Origin: an uncultured Collinsella sp.
GTDB lineage: Bacteria; Actinomycetota; Coriobacteriia; Coriobacteriales; Coriobacteriaceae
DNA: 19,293 nucleotides
Assembly: GCA_900546455.1 (NCBI GenBank)
Contig: URCS01000037.1
Location: 1-19,293, forward strand
Direction: 5' to 3'
Position numbers and translations under genes: made by a program. A model generated the notes under the pieces. That model saw only the letters and a list, made by a program, of their open reading frames with translations. It had not been told where the DNA came from and did no database searches. Below are positions 13,261 through 19,293 of the stretch, piece after piece (position 1 is the stretch's first letter; each line of letters opens with the position of its first letter).

Positions 13261-15942
13261 ATGCAAAAGGAATACCTGTCCGCCGCGGCGGAGGTACTCA
13301 GCGACCAAGGTGTCGATGAGAACCTCGGCCTGAGCAACGACGAGGCGTCGTCGCGCCTCGCCAAGACAGGCCCTAACAAGCTCGAGGAAGCCGAGAAGAC
13401 CCCGTTGTGGAAGCGCTTCTTTGAGCAGATGGCCGACCCCATGGTCATCATGCTGATCGTTGCCGCCGTCATCAGTGCACTCACGGGCATGGTCAAGGGC
13501 GAGCCCGACTTTGCCGATGTCGCCATCATCATGTTCGTCGTTATCGTCAACTCGGTGCTGGGCGTGGTTCAGGAGGCCAAGAGCGAGGAAGCTCTCGAGG
13601 CCCTGCAGGAGATGAGCGCGGCGCAGTCCAAGGTGCTGCGCGACGGCAAGCTCGTGCACCTGCCGAGCGCCGAGCTCGTGCCCGGCGATGTGATCATGCT
13701 CGAGGCGGGCGACTCCGTCCCGGCCGACTGCCGTGTGCTCGAGAGCGCCACGATGAAGATCGAGGAGGCCGCCCTTACCGGCGAGTCCGTACCCGTCGAG
13801 AAGCATGCCAACGTGATCGAGCTCTCCGCCGGCACCGACGACGTGCCGCTCGGCGACCGCAAGAACATGTGCTACATGGGTTCCACCGTGGTATACGGCC
13901 GCGGCCGCGCCGTCGTGGTCGGCACCGGCATGAACACCGAGATGGGTAAGATCGCCGGCGCCCTGGCCGAGGCTAAGGAAGAGCTCACGCCGCTGCAGGT
14001 GAAGCTTGCCGAGCTCAGCCGCATCCTCACCATCATGGTTATCGTCATCTGCGTCGTCATCTTTGGCGTCGACATCATCCGCCACGGCGTGGGCAACGTT
14101 CTTACCGATCCGACCGCGCTGCTCGACACCTTTATGGTCGCTGTATCGCTTGCCGTCGCCGCCATCCCCGAGGGCCTGGTCGCCGTCGTGACCATCGTGC
14201 TGTCGCTTGGCGTGACCAAGATGGCCAAGCGCCAGGCAATCATCCGCAAGCTCTCTGCCGTCGAGACGCTCGGTTGCACGCAGACCATCTGCTCCGACAA
14301 GACCGGTACCCTTACCCAAAACAAGATGACCGTCGTCAAGCACGAGCTCGCTGCGCCCAAGGAGAAGTTCCTGGCCGGCATGGCGCTGTGCTCCGACGCC
14401 CAGTGGGACGAGGAGCTGGGCGAGGCCGTGGGTGAGCCGACTGAGTGCGCGCTCGTCAACGATGCCGGCAAGGCTGGTCTTACTGGCCTGACTGCCGAGC
14501 ACCCGCGCGTGGGCGAGGCCCCGTTCGACTCGGGCCGCAAGATGATGTCCGTGGTCGTCGAGACCCTGGACGGCGAGTATGAGCAGTACACCAAGGGCGC
14601 GCCCGACGTGGTGATCGGCCTGTGCACCCATATCTACGAGGGCGATAAGGTCGTCCCCCTGACCGAGGAGCGTCGCGCCGAGCTCGTGGCCGCCAACAAG
14701 GCCATGGCCGACGAGGCCCTGCGCGTGCTGGCGCTGGCAAGCCGCACCTACACCGAGGTCCCGGCCGACTGCAGCCCCGCCGCGCTCGAGCACGACCTGG
14801 TCTTCTGCGGCCTGTCCGGCATGATTGACCCGGTCCGCCCCGAGGTCGCCGACGCCATCCGCGAGGCGCACGACGCCGGTATCCGCACCGTCATGATCAC
14901 GGGCGACCACATCGACACCGCCGTGGCCATCGCCAAGCAGCTGGGCATCGTCGCCGATCGCAGCCAGGCCATCACCGGTGCCGACCTCGACCGCATGAGC
15001 GACGAGGAGCTCGACGCGCACATCGAGGACTACGGCGTGTACGCCCGCGTCCAGCCCGAGCACAAGACCCGCATCGTCGAGGCTTGGAAGTCGCGCGACC
15101 AGATCGTGGCCATGACGGGCGATGGCGTCAACGACGCCCCGTCCATCAAGCGTGCCGACATCGGCGTCGGTATGGGCATCACCGGCACCGACGTCACCAA
15201 GAACGTCGCCGACATGGTACTTGCCGACGATAACTTCGCCACCATCATCGGTGCCTGCGAAGAGGGCCGTCGCATCTACGACAACATTCGCAAGGTCATC
15301 CAGTTCCTGCTTTCGGCCAACCTTGCCGAGGTCTTCTCGGTGTTTATCGCCACGCTCATCGGCTTTACCATCTTCCAGCCGGTGCAGTTGCTGTGGGTGA
15401 ACCTGGTCACCGACTGCTTCCCCGCGCTCGCGCTGGGCATGGAGGATGCCGAGGGCGACATCATGAAGCGCAAGCCGCGCAACGCCAAGGACGGCGTCTT
15501 TGCCGGTCACATGGGCCTGGACTGCTTGGTTCAGGGCCTGATCATTACCGTGCTGGTGCTGGCGAGCTTCTTTGTGGGCGTGTACTTTGACATGGGCTAC
15601 ATCCACATCGCCGATATGATCGCCGGCAATGCCGACGAGGAAGGCGTGATGATGGCGTTCATCACGCTCAACATGGTCGAGATCTTCCACTGCTTTAATA
15701 TGCGCAGCCGTCGTGCGTCGCTGTTTAGCATGAAGAAGCAGAACAAGTGGCTGTGGGCTTCGGCCGCGCTGGCGCTGGTGCTGACGGTGATCGTAACCGT
15801 GCAGCCGACGCTTGCCGAGATGTTCTTTGGCCCCGTGACGCTTGAGCTTAAGGGCGTTATCGCCGCGCTGGGCCTGGCCTTCCTGATCATCCCGCTGATG
15901 GAGATCTACAAGGCGATCATGCGCGCGGTCGAGAAGGAGTAA
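13261..15942 (+). CDS. Calcium-transporting P-type ATPase (P2A, SERCA-like)
   Basis: This 893-residue membrane pump is a P2A-type ATPase that most probably exports Ca2+ from the cytoplasm at the expense of ATP. Motifs in order are: actuator TGES (173-176); TM4 AAIPEGL (about 300-306); phosphorylation site DKTGT with Asp346; nucleotide-domain KGAPD (445-449); TGDH (548-551); hinge TGDGVNDAP (619-627). The calcium ligands of SERCA have counterparts: Glu304 in TM4 (PEGL), Asn687 and Glu690 in TM5 (SANLAEVF), Asn714, Thr717 and Asp718 in TM6 (WVNLVTD), and Glu807 in TM8 (NMVEIF). Both sites I and II therefore look intact, unlike Listeria LMCA1, where site I is altered. Length is normal and no regulatory C-terminal extension is present. 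The start has AGGAGGGG, which lies in a hairpin. Substrate assignment rests on these residues and is not proven. Confidence 0.93.
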   Translation: MQKEYLSAAAEVLSDQGVDENLGLSNDEASSRLAKTGPNKLEEAEKTPLWKRFFEQMADPMVIMLIVAAVISALTGMVKGEPDFADVAIIMFVVIVNSVLGVVQEAKSEEALEALQEMSAAQSKVLRDGKLVHLPSAELVPGDVIMLEAGDSVPADCRVLESATMKIEEAALTGESVPVEKHANVIELSAGTDDVPLGDRKNMCYMGSTVVYGRGRAVVVGTGMNTEMGKIAGALAEAKEELTPLQVKLAELSRILTIMVIVICVVIFGVDIIRHGVGNVLTDPTALLDTFMVAVSLAVAAIPEGLVAVVTIVLSLGVTKMAKRQAIIRKLSAVETLGCTQTICSDKTGTLTQNKMTVVKHELAAPKEKFLAGMALCSDAQWDEELGEAVGEPTECALVNDAGKAGLTGLTAEHPRVGEAPFDSGRKMMSVVVETLDGEYEQYTKGAPDVVIGLCTHIYEGDKVVPLTEERRAELVAANKAMADEALRVLALASRTYTEVPADCSPAALEHDLVFCGLSGMIDPVRPEVADAIREAHDAGIRTVMITGDHIDTAVAIAKQLGIVADRSQAITGADLDRMSDEELDAHIEDYGVYARVQPEHKTRIVEAWKSRDQIVAMTGDGVNDAPSIKRADIGVGMGITGTDVTKNVADMVLADDNFATIIGACEEGRRIYDNIRKVIQFLLSANLAEVFSVFIATLIGFTIFQPVQLLWVNLVTDCFPALALGMEDAEGDIMKRKPRNAKDGVFAGHMGLDCLVQGLIITVLVLASFFVGVYFDMGYIHIADMIAGNADEEGVMMAFITLNMVEIFHCFNMRSRRASLFSMKKQNKWLWASAALALVLTVIVTVQPTLAEMFFGPVTLELKGVIAALGLAFLIIPLMEIYKAIMRAVEKE

Positions 15943-15954
15943 GTTAACCTGTCC

Positions 15955-16043
15955 GGGCCCGCCCCTGCGTGTTTTCTTCTTCGCTGGTCCTCGCGCTTCG
16001 CGCTGCGGGATCGCTCAGAAGAAAACACTCCCGGGGCGGGCCC
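15955..16043. repeat. 89-bp interrupted palindromic intergenic element
   Basis: Two perfect arm pairs are nested: GGGCCCGCCCC (15955-15965)/GGGGCGGGCCC (16033-16043) and GTGTTTTCTTCT (15969-15980)/AGAAGAAAACAC (16017-16028). An apical GCGC-TTC-GCGC hairpin (15993-16003) lies between them. No T tract adjoins it. It sits between the Ca2+-ATPase stop codon and that gene's probable terminator. It resembles a REP/BIME-like or MITE-derived unit that could form a cruciform or a long RNA hairpin. Confidence 0.85.
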
Positions 16044-16102
16044 TGTGGTATCCTTGCTGGCTTTCTCGCGCGCGGATGAAAAAGGGCTGAGGGAAAGTTT
16101 GT

Positions 16103-16138
16103 GAGCTGGTCGGGCTTTGCCCGGCCAGCTCTATTTTT
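16103..16138 (+). terminator. Rho-independent terminator after the Ca2+-ATPase gene
   Basis: GAGCTGGTCGGGC (16103-16115) pairs with GCCCGGCCAGCTC (16119-16131), one G-U, with a TTT loop, followed by TATTTTT. It is oriented for plus-strand transcription and lies about 160 bp beyond the ATPase stop codon, after the palindromic element. A partial copy GTGAGCTGG recurs at 16166-16174. Confidence 0.88.
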
Positions 16139-16201
16139 AGAGCATTTGCTCGACCGACTCTTTTTGTGAGCTGGATTGTATGGGGTTGAATCGGCGACGC
16201 G

Positions 16202-16531
16202 TTAGGAGAAGCCGGGAACGTCGCTGAAGGGGATTTGGGGCATAAAGAGAACGATGACGGCCATAATTCCCCAGTAGATTTGCAGAGGTAGCGGAGCCGA
16301 TATCAGGGCATTAAAGAAGGACAAACCCTTTTTGCTTCCATATAGCTGGACCGAGCTGAGAAGAGCAATTCCAAAAGAGATGGCGCTCGGCCAGCATGCT
16401 TTGACAATGAGGCTAAGGAAATAGCATATTAATGTTATCGCTATGCACCCAATGCCCCAGAGCCACTTCTTGTTGAGGAAATACTGGATACCCCATACAC
16501 CAATTACGGGGGCAATGATGACTGGCAACAT
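16202..16531 (-). CDS. Small polytopic membrane protein of unknown function
   Basis: This 109-residue protein is dominated by hydrophobic segments at about residues 1-19, 22-44, 48-64 and 83-99, with short basic loops (NKKW, GSKKG), so it should be an integral membrane protein with four helices. I recognise no family. It is the last gene of a minus-strand cluster, starting 9 bp after the stop codon of the secreted-protein gene; AGGA lies about eight bases before the ATG. Codon use and base composition are AT-richer than the flanking housekeeping genes. In this context an immunity, anchoring or export role for the secreted neighbour is possible, but nothing in the sequence proves it. Confidence 0.7.
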   Translation of the reverse strand: MLPVIIAPVIGVWGIQYFLNKKWLWGIGCIAITLICYFLSLIVKACWPSAISFGIALLSSVQLYGSKKGLSFFNALISAPLPLQIYWGIMAVIVLFMPQIPFSDVPGFS

Positions 16532-16540
16532 AGCCGTATC

Positions 16541-17038
16541 CTAACTATTTATACAACGAATGTATTCTCCGGAGTTGGGGGGATAGACGCTGCAAGGTAG
16601 ACGGTACGTGTTGCCTGCGGGTACGGGGCGTCCAAGGAGTTGCTTTGCTGCATACTCAGTCCAATAACCTCCGGTTATGCTTATGAACTTCTTAATAAGT
16701 CCGTCGATTACAACCCCCGTTACATAGCCGATGAGTTCTTTTCCAATAAAAATGGCAATTTTGACGATCCATTCTTTAGCGCCGCGTGTGGCAGCTGCTA
16801 AATCATCCAAAGACAGGGTCTGGAATCGATCGATAATTTGGACATCTCCGTTTTCATCTAGTGCGTATGTCGTCCATCCTGTGCCGGACTCATTGACAGC
16901 TTCAATGTACTCTTCGGCAGAAGGGAACTCTACTTCAAGAGGTTGCGCCTTAGATTGCTTTGGTGAAATGGCAATTGAGCAAAGCGCAACTGCGCTTGCG
17001 ATGAATGACTTACGGCTTACGGGAACGTTACGCAGCAT
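16541..17038 (-). CDS. Secreted cationic protein with two C-terminal cysteines, function unknown
   Basis: From the ATG at 17038 (AGGAGG six bases upstream) the product has 165 residues; an upstream in-frame ATG at 17095 lacks such support and lies inside the preceding gene. Residues 1-31 form a signal peptide: basic MLRNVPVSRKSF, a hydrophobic core, and a likely cleavage after SKA (Ala31). SRKSFI is close to, but not, a classical twin-arginine motif. The mature part starts acidic (EVEFPSAEEYIEAVNE). Residues about 84-124 are hydrophobic, Gly- and Lys-rich and could form membrane-active helices (around KIAIFIGKELIGYVTG). The end holds Cys149 and Cys162, 12 residues apart, the only mature-part cysteines and a plausible disulfide loop. 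No database family comes to mind. The neighbouring thioredoxin-like gene suggests the disulfide matters. Bacteriocin-like or toxin-like roles are inference. Confidence 0.72.
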   Translation of the reverse strand: MLRNVPVSRKSFIASAVALCSIAISPKQSKAQPLEVEFPSAEEYIEAVNESGTGWTTYALDENGDVQIIDRFQTLSLDDLAAATRGAKEWIVKIAIFIGKELIGYVTGVVIDGLIKKFISITGGYWTEYAAKQLLGRPVPAGNTYRLPCSVYPPNSGEYIRCINS

Positions 17039-17055
17039 GTGTATCCTCCTGACAT

Positions 17056-17490
17056 TTAGCTTGACATTGCTGTGTTGTTCAGATTCAGCCTCCAATCCGT
17101 GAAACGCATTTCAAACGAATCAAGCGTGGAAAGGTCGAACTCGGACGCTATCTTTCCTTCAGAGATGGCAAAAATTGAAGGATAAAACTCGAATGACGGC
17201 AGAAGCGCCTTAAGTGTTTCCCTATCAACCTCCTTTTGGCTCTTAGGGACAACGAGGATCTCGATGTCGTTCTTGAGACTCGGCGAAAGCGAGCGTTCTG
17301 CCGCACGGAGCTCTTCACAGGCCGGGCAGCCCTCCAGCTCAATTTGCACGATAAAAGATTCGCCTTTGCTTAATTTCGATCGAAATACGGGCAATGAGAT
17401 ATTGATTGGATCGGAATTGGTTCGTACTGACGAGAAGAGGGCGAAAAGGGACAGCGATAAGATAAGGATAAGGACGGCTTGCTTTCTCAT
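17056..17490 (-). CDS. Membrane-anchored thioredoxin-like protein (CPAC)
   Basis: This 144-residue protein has an N-terminal signal anchor (residues 5-21, no lipobox cysteine), so its catalytic domain should face outside. The thioredoxin-like pattern is FIVQIELEGCPACEELRAAE with CPAC at 55-58, and a candidate cis-proline in FYPSIFAI (Pro104) where thioredoxins have the VPT loop. It is short for the fold but comparable with bacteriocin-transport accessory and other minimal periplasmic thioredoxin-like proteins. GGAGGA lies close before the ATG. It is the first gene of the minus-strand cluster, 17 bp upstream of the secreted two-cysteine protein, which is its most likely client as a disulfide donor or isomerase. 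The fold is fairly clear; the redox direction is not. Confidence 0.75.
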   Translation of the reverse strand: MRKQAVLILILSLSLFALFSSVRTNSDPINISLPVFRSKLSKGESFIVQIELEGCPACEELRAAERSLSPSLKNDIEILVVPKSQKEVDRETLKALLPSFEFYPSIFAISEGKIASEFDLSTLDSFEMRFTDWRLNLNNTAMSS

Positions 17491-17505
17491 GGGTCCTCCA
17501 AACTC

Positions 17506-17527
17506 TATAAAGTTAAATTACTTTATA
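17506..17527. promoter_or_regulatory. Perfect inverted repeat, candidate operator
   Basis: TATAAAGT (17506-17513) and ACTTTATA (17520-17527) are perfect inverted repeats separated by 6 bp. They lie 16 bp upstream of the thioredoxin-like gene (minus) and in the shared control region with the DUF2975/HTH pair (plus). A second related half, ATAAAG, occurs at 17539-17544. The geometry suits a dimeric HTH regulator. Confidence 0.5.
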
Positions 17528-17612
17528 TAAAACATTAAATAAAGATTCTTAAAAATGAACGGTATCGATTTGCTGGTAAACGGTTTTGAGCGAGAGCGGT
17601 TGGATTGAAAAG

Positions 17613-17618
17613 TACAAT
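17613..17618 (+). promoter_or_regulatory. Possible -10 element for the DUF2975-HTH pair
   Basis: TACAAT lies 34 bp before the ATG at 17652. The best -35, TTGAGC at 17586-17591, is spaced 21 bp away, which is too far for a standard promoter, so support is weak. Confidence 0.3.
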
Positions 17619-17651
17619 GAACGCAGGGAAATAAGGAAAAAAGGAGGAGAA

Positions 17652-18140
17652 ATGAAAGATCGCGATATACATCTGCGGTTGACGACGAGTTTTCTGACAA
17701 TCTTCTGTATCGCCCTGGCGGTTCAAGCGCTATGTTGCGTGGTGTTGTTCGTTCATCTTGCGAACCTGTTGCTCATCGAGGGTATCTCTGCGGTGAGCGG
17801 CGGATTTCTGCTCTTGTTTATGGTTAGCACGCTTTGCGACGCTGCAACGTTTCTTCTGTTTACGATTCTGACGGCGAAAGTCAGGCATGAGGGTCGTCCT
17901 TTTGGTAAGTGGCAGACCAGGATTTTGGTCGTGGCTGGCCTCCTGATGTCGGTAAAAGCCGTCATCAGCATCATATGGCCGACGATTCAATTACCATACA
18001 GCAATGTTCTTGGAACGGCTGAGCCCGTGTTTCCCGAGTTTGATTTTCAATCGCTTTCTTACGGACTCGTTTTCTTTGCGTTGGCGGGGGTCTTTGAATA
18101 CGGTAGGGTATTGCAGGAAGATGCAGACGAGATTCTCTAG
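17652..18140 (+). CDS. DUF2975 family membrane protein
   Basis: From the ATG at 17652, preceded by AAGGAGGAG, the product has 162 residues. An in-frame ATG at 17586 has no RBS and would add 22 charged residues. Four hydrophobic segments are seen at roughly 12-35, 48-75, 90-112 and 134-150, with the family-typical GRPFGKWQTRIL loop between the second and third and the FEYGRVLQEDADEIL tail, which matches the usual DUF2975 ending. Function is unknown in the family. It is almost always paired with a small YozG-like HTH regulator, as here (11 bp downstream), forming a two-gene unit found in Firmicutes and Actinobacteria. It may be a membrane sensor or effector regulated by, or regulating, the HTH protein. 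Confidence 0.82.
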   Translation: MKDRDIHLRLTTSFLTIFCIALAVQALCCVVLFVHLANLLLIEGISAVSGGFLLLFMVSTLCDAATFLLFTILTAKVRHEGRPFGKWQTRILVVAGLLMSVKAVISIIWPTIQLPYSNVLGTAEPVFPEFDFQSLSYGLVFFALAGVFEYGRVLQEDADEIL

Positions 18141-18151
18141 GGGGTGGCACG

Positions 18152-18403
18152 GTGCCGATTGTTATGCGTCTTGACCGCGTGATGGCGGACCGTAAAATCT
18201 CGTCGCAGGAACTTGCCGAAATCATTGGAATATCGCCTGTTAATCTGTCTCGAATTAAAACGGGAAGACTCAAGGGGATCCGCTTTTCTACACTTCAAGC
18301 AATGTGCGAGGCGCTTCATTGCAAGCCCGGCGACATCATCGATTGGATGGATGATGACGAGTACGCCGCAGCATTTGGTAAGTCGGACGGAACAATGCGT
18401 TAA
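18152..18403 (+). CDS. YozG-like XRE/Cro-family HTH transcriptional regulator
   Basis: This 83-residue DNA-binding protein consists almost only of a helix-turn-helix domain (about residues 5-65). Recognisable parts are KISSQELAEIIGIS, the recognition region PVNLSRIKTGRLKGIRFSTL, and EALHCKPGDIIDW, the last being the hallmark of the YozG/HTH_26-like group. I take the GTG at 18152 as start: GGGGGTGG lies 5-10 bases upstream and the resulting MPIV N-terminus is typical of the group; ATG 18164 would be 16 bases from that RBS. The gene follows the DUF2975 gene by 11 bp and is certainly co-transcribed with it. A palindrome at 17506-17527 is a possible target. Confidence 0.88.
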   Translation: MPIVMRLDRVMADRKISSQELAEIIGISPVNLSRIKTGRLKGIRFSTLQAMCEALHCKPGDIIDWMDDDEYAAAFGKSDGTMR

Positions 18404-18406
18404 AAT
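18401..18406 (+). promoter_or_regulatory. Possible -10 element for rsgA
   Basis: TAAAAT overlaps the stop codon of the HTH gene and lies 38 bp before the rsgA start. TTGGTA at 18375-18380 is the best -35 but the spacer is 20 bp. Readthrough from the HTH gene is an alternative source of transcript. Confidence 0.3.
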
Positions 18407-18444
18407 ACCTGCTCAGTTGTGTGGTTTTGTGCTGGGAGGCGTTT

Positions 18445-19293
18445 GTGGGCAAGGCTAAGGCTAAGGCGAAGAAAAAGACGACGGGGGCGCGGGCTAAGCG
18501 CGATCGTCGTCGGAAGCTCGCGACCGAAGCCCCTGCATCTGCTGAGGAGTTGCTGGCGAGTGTACCGGGGCTTGACGCGCTGCAGGATGTTCCGGCGTTC
18601 GATGACCTGCCGGTCGATGCGGCTCAGCAGGCTGCATTTGACGACTTTTGCGCGCAGGCCGAGGAGCCCGAGCAGATGCAGCTCGGCGCCGTGGTGCGCC
18701 TGGACCGTGGGTTTCCGTTGGTGGCGACTGCCGATGACGCGTTTCGTGCCGAGCATGCCGTAGGGTTTGCCAAGTCGCGTGGCGAGGACGAGGTCTTGCT
18801 GCCCGCCGTGGGCGACCGCGTGGCGGTTCGCCGTGCTCCCGGGCATGACATGGGCGTGATCGAGTGCGTGCTGCGGCGCCGTACGAGCTTTGAGCGTTGG
18901 CGTGGCCGTGCCCGCGGGGAGCGCCAGGTGCTCTGCTCCAACGTTGACAGCGTGCTGATCGTGCAGGCGCTCGGCGCCGGCGAGGTGCTGCTCGATCGCG
19001 TGGCGCGCTCACTGGTGTTGGCGCTCGATTGCGATGCCGAGCCGGTGGTGGTGCTCACCAAGGCCGACCGCTGCGAGGCCGAGGAGCTCGAGCGCGATCT
19101 GGACCGCGTGCGCCGTCTGGTGGGTCCGGACGTGCGCGTGATCGTGACATCTTCTGCCGAGGGCATCGGCTTAGACGAAGTGCGCGCCTGCGTACCGGCT
19201 GGGAGCTGTGCCATGATCTTGGGCGAGTCGGGCGCCGGCAAGTCAACGCTGCTCAATGCGCTGCTGGGCCACGATGCGCTAGCCACTGGCGGC
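18445..19293 (+). CDS. rsgA: Ribosome small subunit-dependent GTPase A, 3' truncated by window end
   Basis: RsgA (YjeQ) is a circularly permuted GTPase that checks and helps mature the 30S subunit. The first 283 residues are in the window and no stop is reached. The GTG start at 18445 has GGGAGG five bases upstream. The N-terminus is a basic tail (MGKAKAKAKKKTTGARAKRD) followed by an acidic linker, longer than in E. coli. The OB-fold covers about residues 79-150 (LGAVVRLDRG, LLPAVGDRVAV). The permuted GTPase motifs follow in the RsgA order: LCSNVDSVLIVQA, G4 TKAD (205-208), G5-like TSS (235-237), then the P-loop GESGAGKST (260-268). G2/G3 and the C-terminal zinc finger lie beyond the window. 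It is separate in composition from the AT-rich island before it. Confidence 0.95.
   Translation, partial: MGKAKAKAKKKTTGARAKRDRRRKLATEAPASAEELLASVPGLDALQDVPAFDDLPVDAAQQAAFDDFCAQAEEPEQMQLGAVVRLDRGFPLVATADDAFRAEHAVGFAKSRGEDEVLLPAVGDRVAVRRAPGHDMGVIECVLRRRTSFERWRGRARGERQVLCSNVDSVLIVQALGAGEVLLDRVARSLVLALDCDAEPVVVLTKADRCEAEELERDLDRVRRLVGPDVRVIVTSSAEGIGLDEVRACVPAGSCAMILGESGAGKSTLLNALLGHDALATGG

Noticed and set aside
13207..15690. Very long open frame (over 800 codons) antisense to the Ca2+-ATPase gene
   Set aside because: It is a GC-driven shadow: His/Val/Gly/Asp-rich translation with no family pattern, exactly opposite a well-supported ATPase gene.
16541..17038. Twin-arginine signal on the secreted protein
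   Set aside because: SRKSFI has Arg-Lys, not Arg-Arg; such variants are rare, so a Sec signal is the safer reading.
17039..17095. Upstream ATG start for the secreted two-cysteine protein
   Set aside because: It lies within the thioredoxin-like gene and would bury the signal peptide; the ATG at 17038 has a perfect AGGAGG.
1..19293. CRISPR arrays, tRNA or rRNA genes, insertion sequences, transposases or integrases
   Set aside because: No regularly spaced repeats, tRNA/rRNA signatures or mobile-element proteins were seen anywhere in the window.

Overview
This is a high-GC bacterial chromosome segment. Protein family content, codon use and the mix of RNA regulators point to an actinobacterial gut commensal of the Coriobacteriia, most likely Collinsella. 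That placement is my inference from family resemblance; no rRNA or other marker in the window settles it.

Layout. (1) 110-1754, minus: an M32 metallocarboxypeptidase with a strong terminator. (2) About 1873-5970, plus, divergent from (1): a phenylalanine T-box riboswitch followed by pheS and pheT. The two genes are separated by 180 bp holding a long intergenic hairpin. (3) About 6081-8933, plus: the pheST terminator overlaps an extended -10 promoter, followed by a near-perfect NikR-type operator and a three-gene ECF metal transporter (CbiM/Q/O family). The operator and the Met1-His2-His67 metal-site signature argue for nickel. (4) 9014-9862, plus: a zinc-dependent phospholipase C-family protein. 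It converges on 9859-10932, minus, an AbiEi-like/PD-(D/E)XK nuclease-like protein; the two share CTAG as overlapping stop codons. A large inverted repeat (10987-11110) lies upstream of the nuclease-like gene. (5) 11294-12888, minus: pyruvate kinase with promoter and terminator. (6) 13113-16138, plus: a SERCA-like P2A Ca2+-ATPase. Its leader can fold the Shine-Dalgarno sequence into a hairpin, and it is followed by an 89-bp palindromic element and a strong terminator. (7) 16202-18403: an AT-richer accessory island. On the minus strand is an apparent operon of a membrane-anchored thioredoxin-like protein (CPAC), a secreted cationic protein with two cysteines near its C-terminus, and a small polytopic membrane protein. 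On the plus strand is a DUF2975 membrane protein plus a YozG-like HTH regulator. Between the two units lies a perfect 8-bp inverted repeat that looks like an operator. (8) 18445-end, plus: rsgA, cut by the window edge in its GTPase domain.

Most of the window is housekeeping (translation, glycolysis, ion homeostasis) with readable control: tRNA-Phe sensing for pheST, nickel repression for the transporter, and probable translational control for the Ca2+-ATPase. The most promising candidate for an undescribed system is the minus-strand cassette at 16202-17490. I read it as a secreted disulfide-containing peptide or toxin, with its own oxidoreductase and a membrane partner. The second candidate is the nuclease-like gene at 9859-10932 with its inverted-repeat upstream region.
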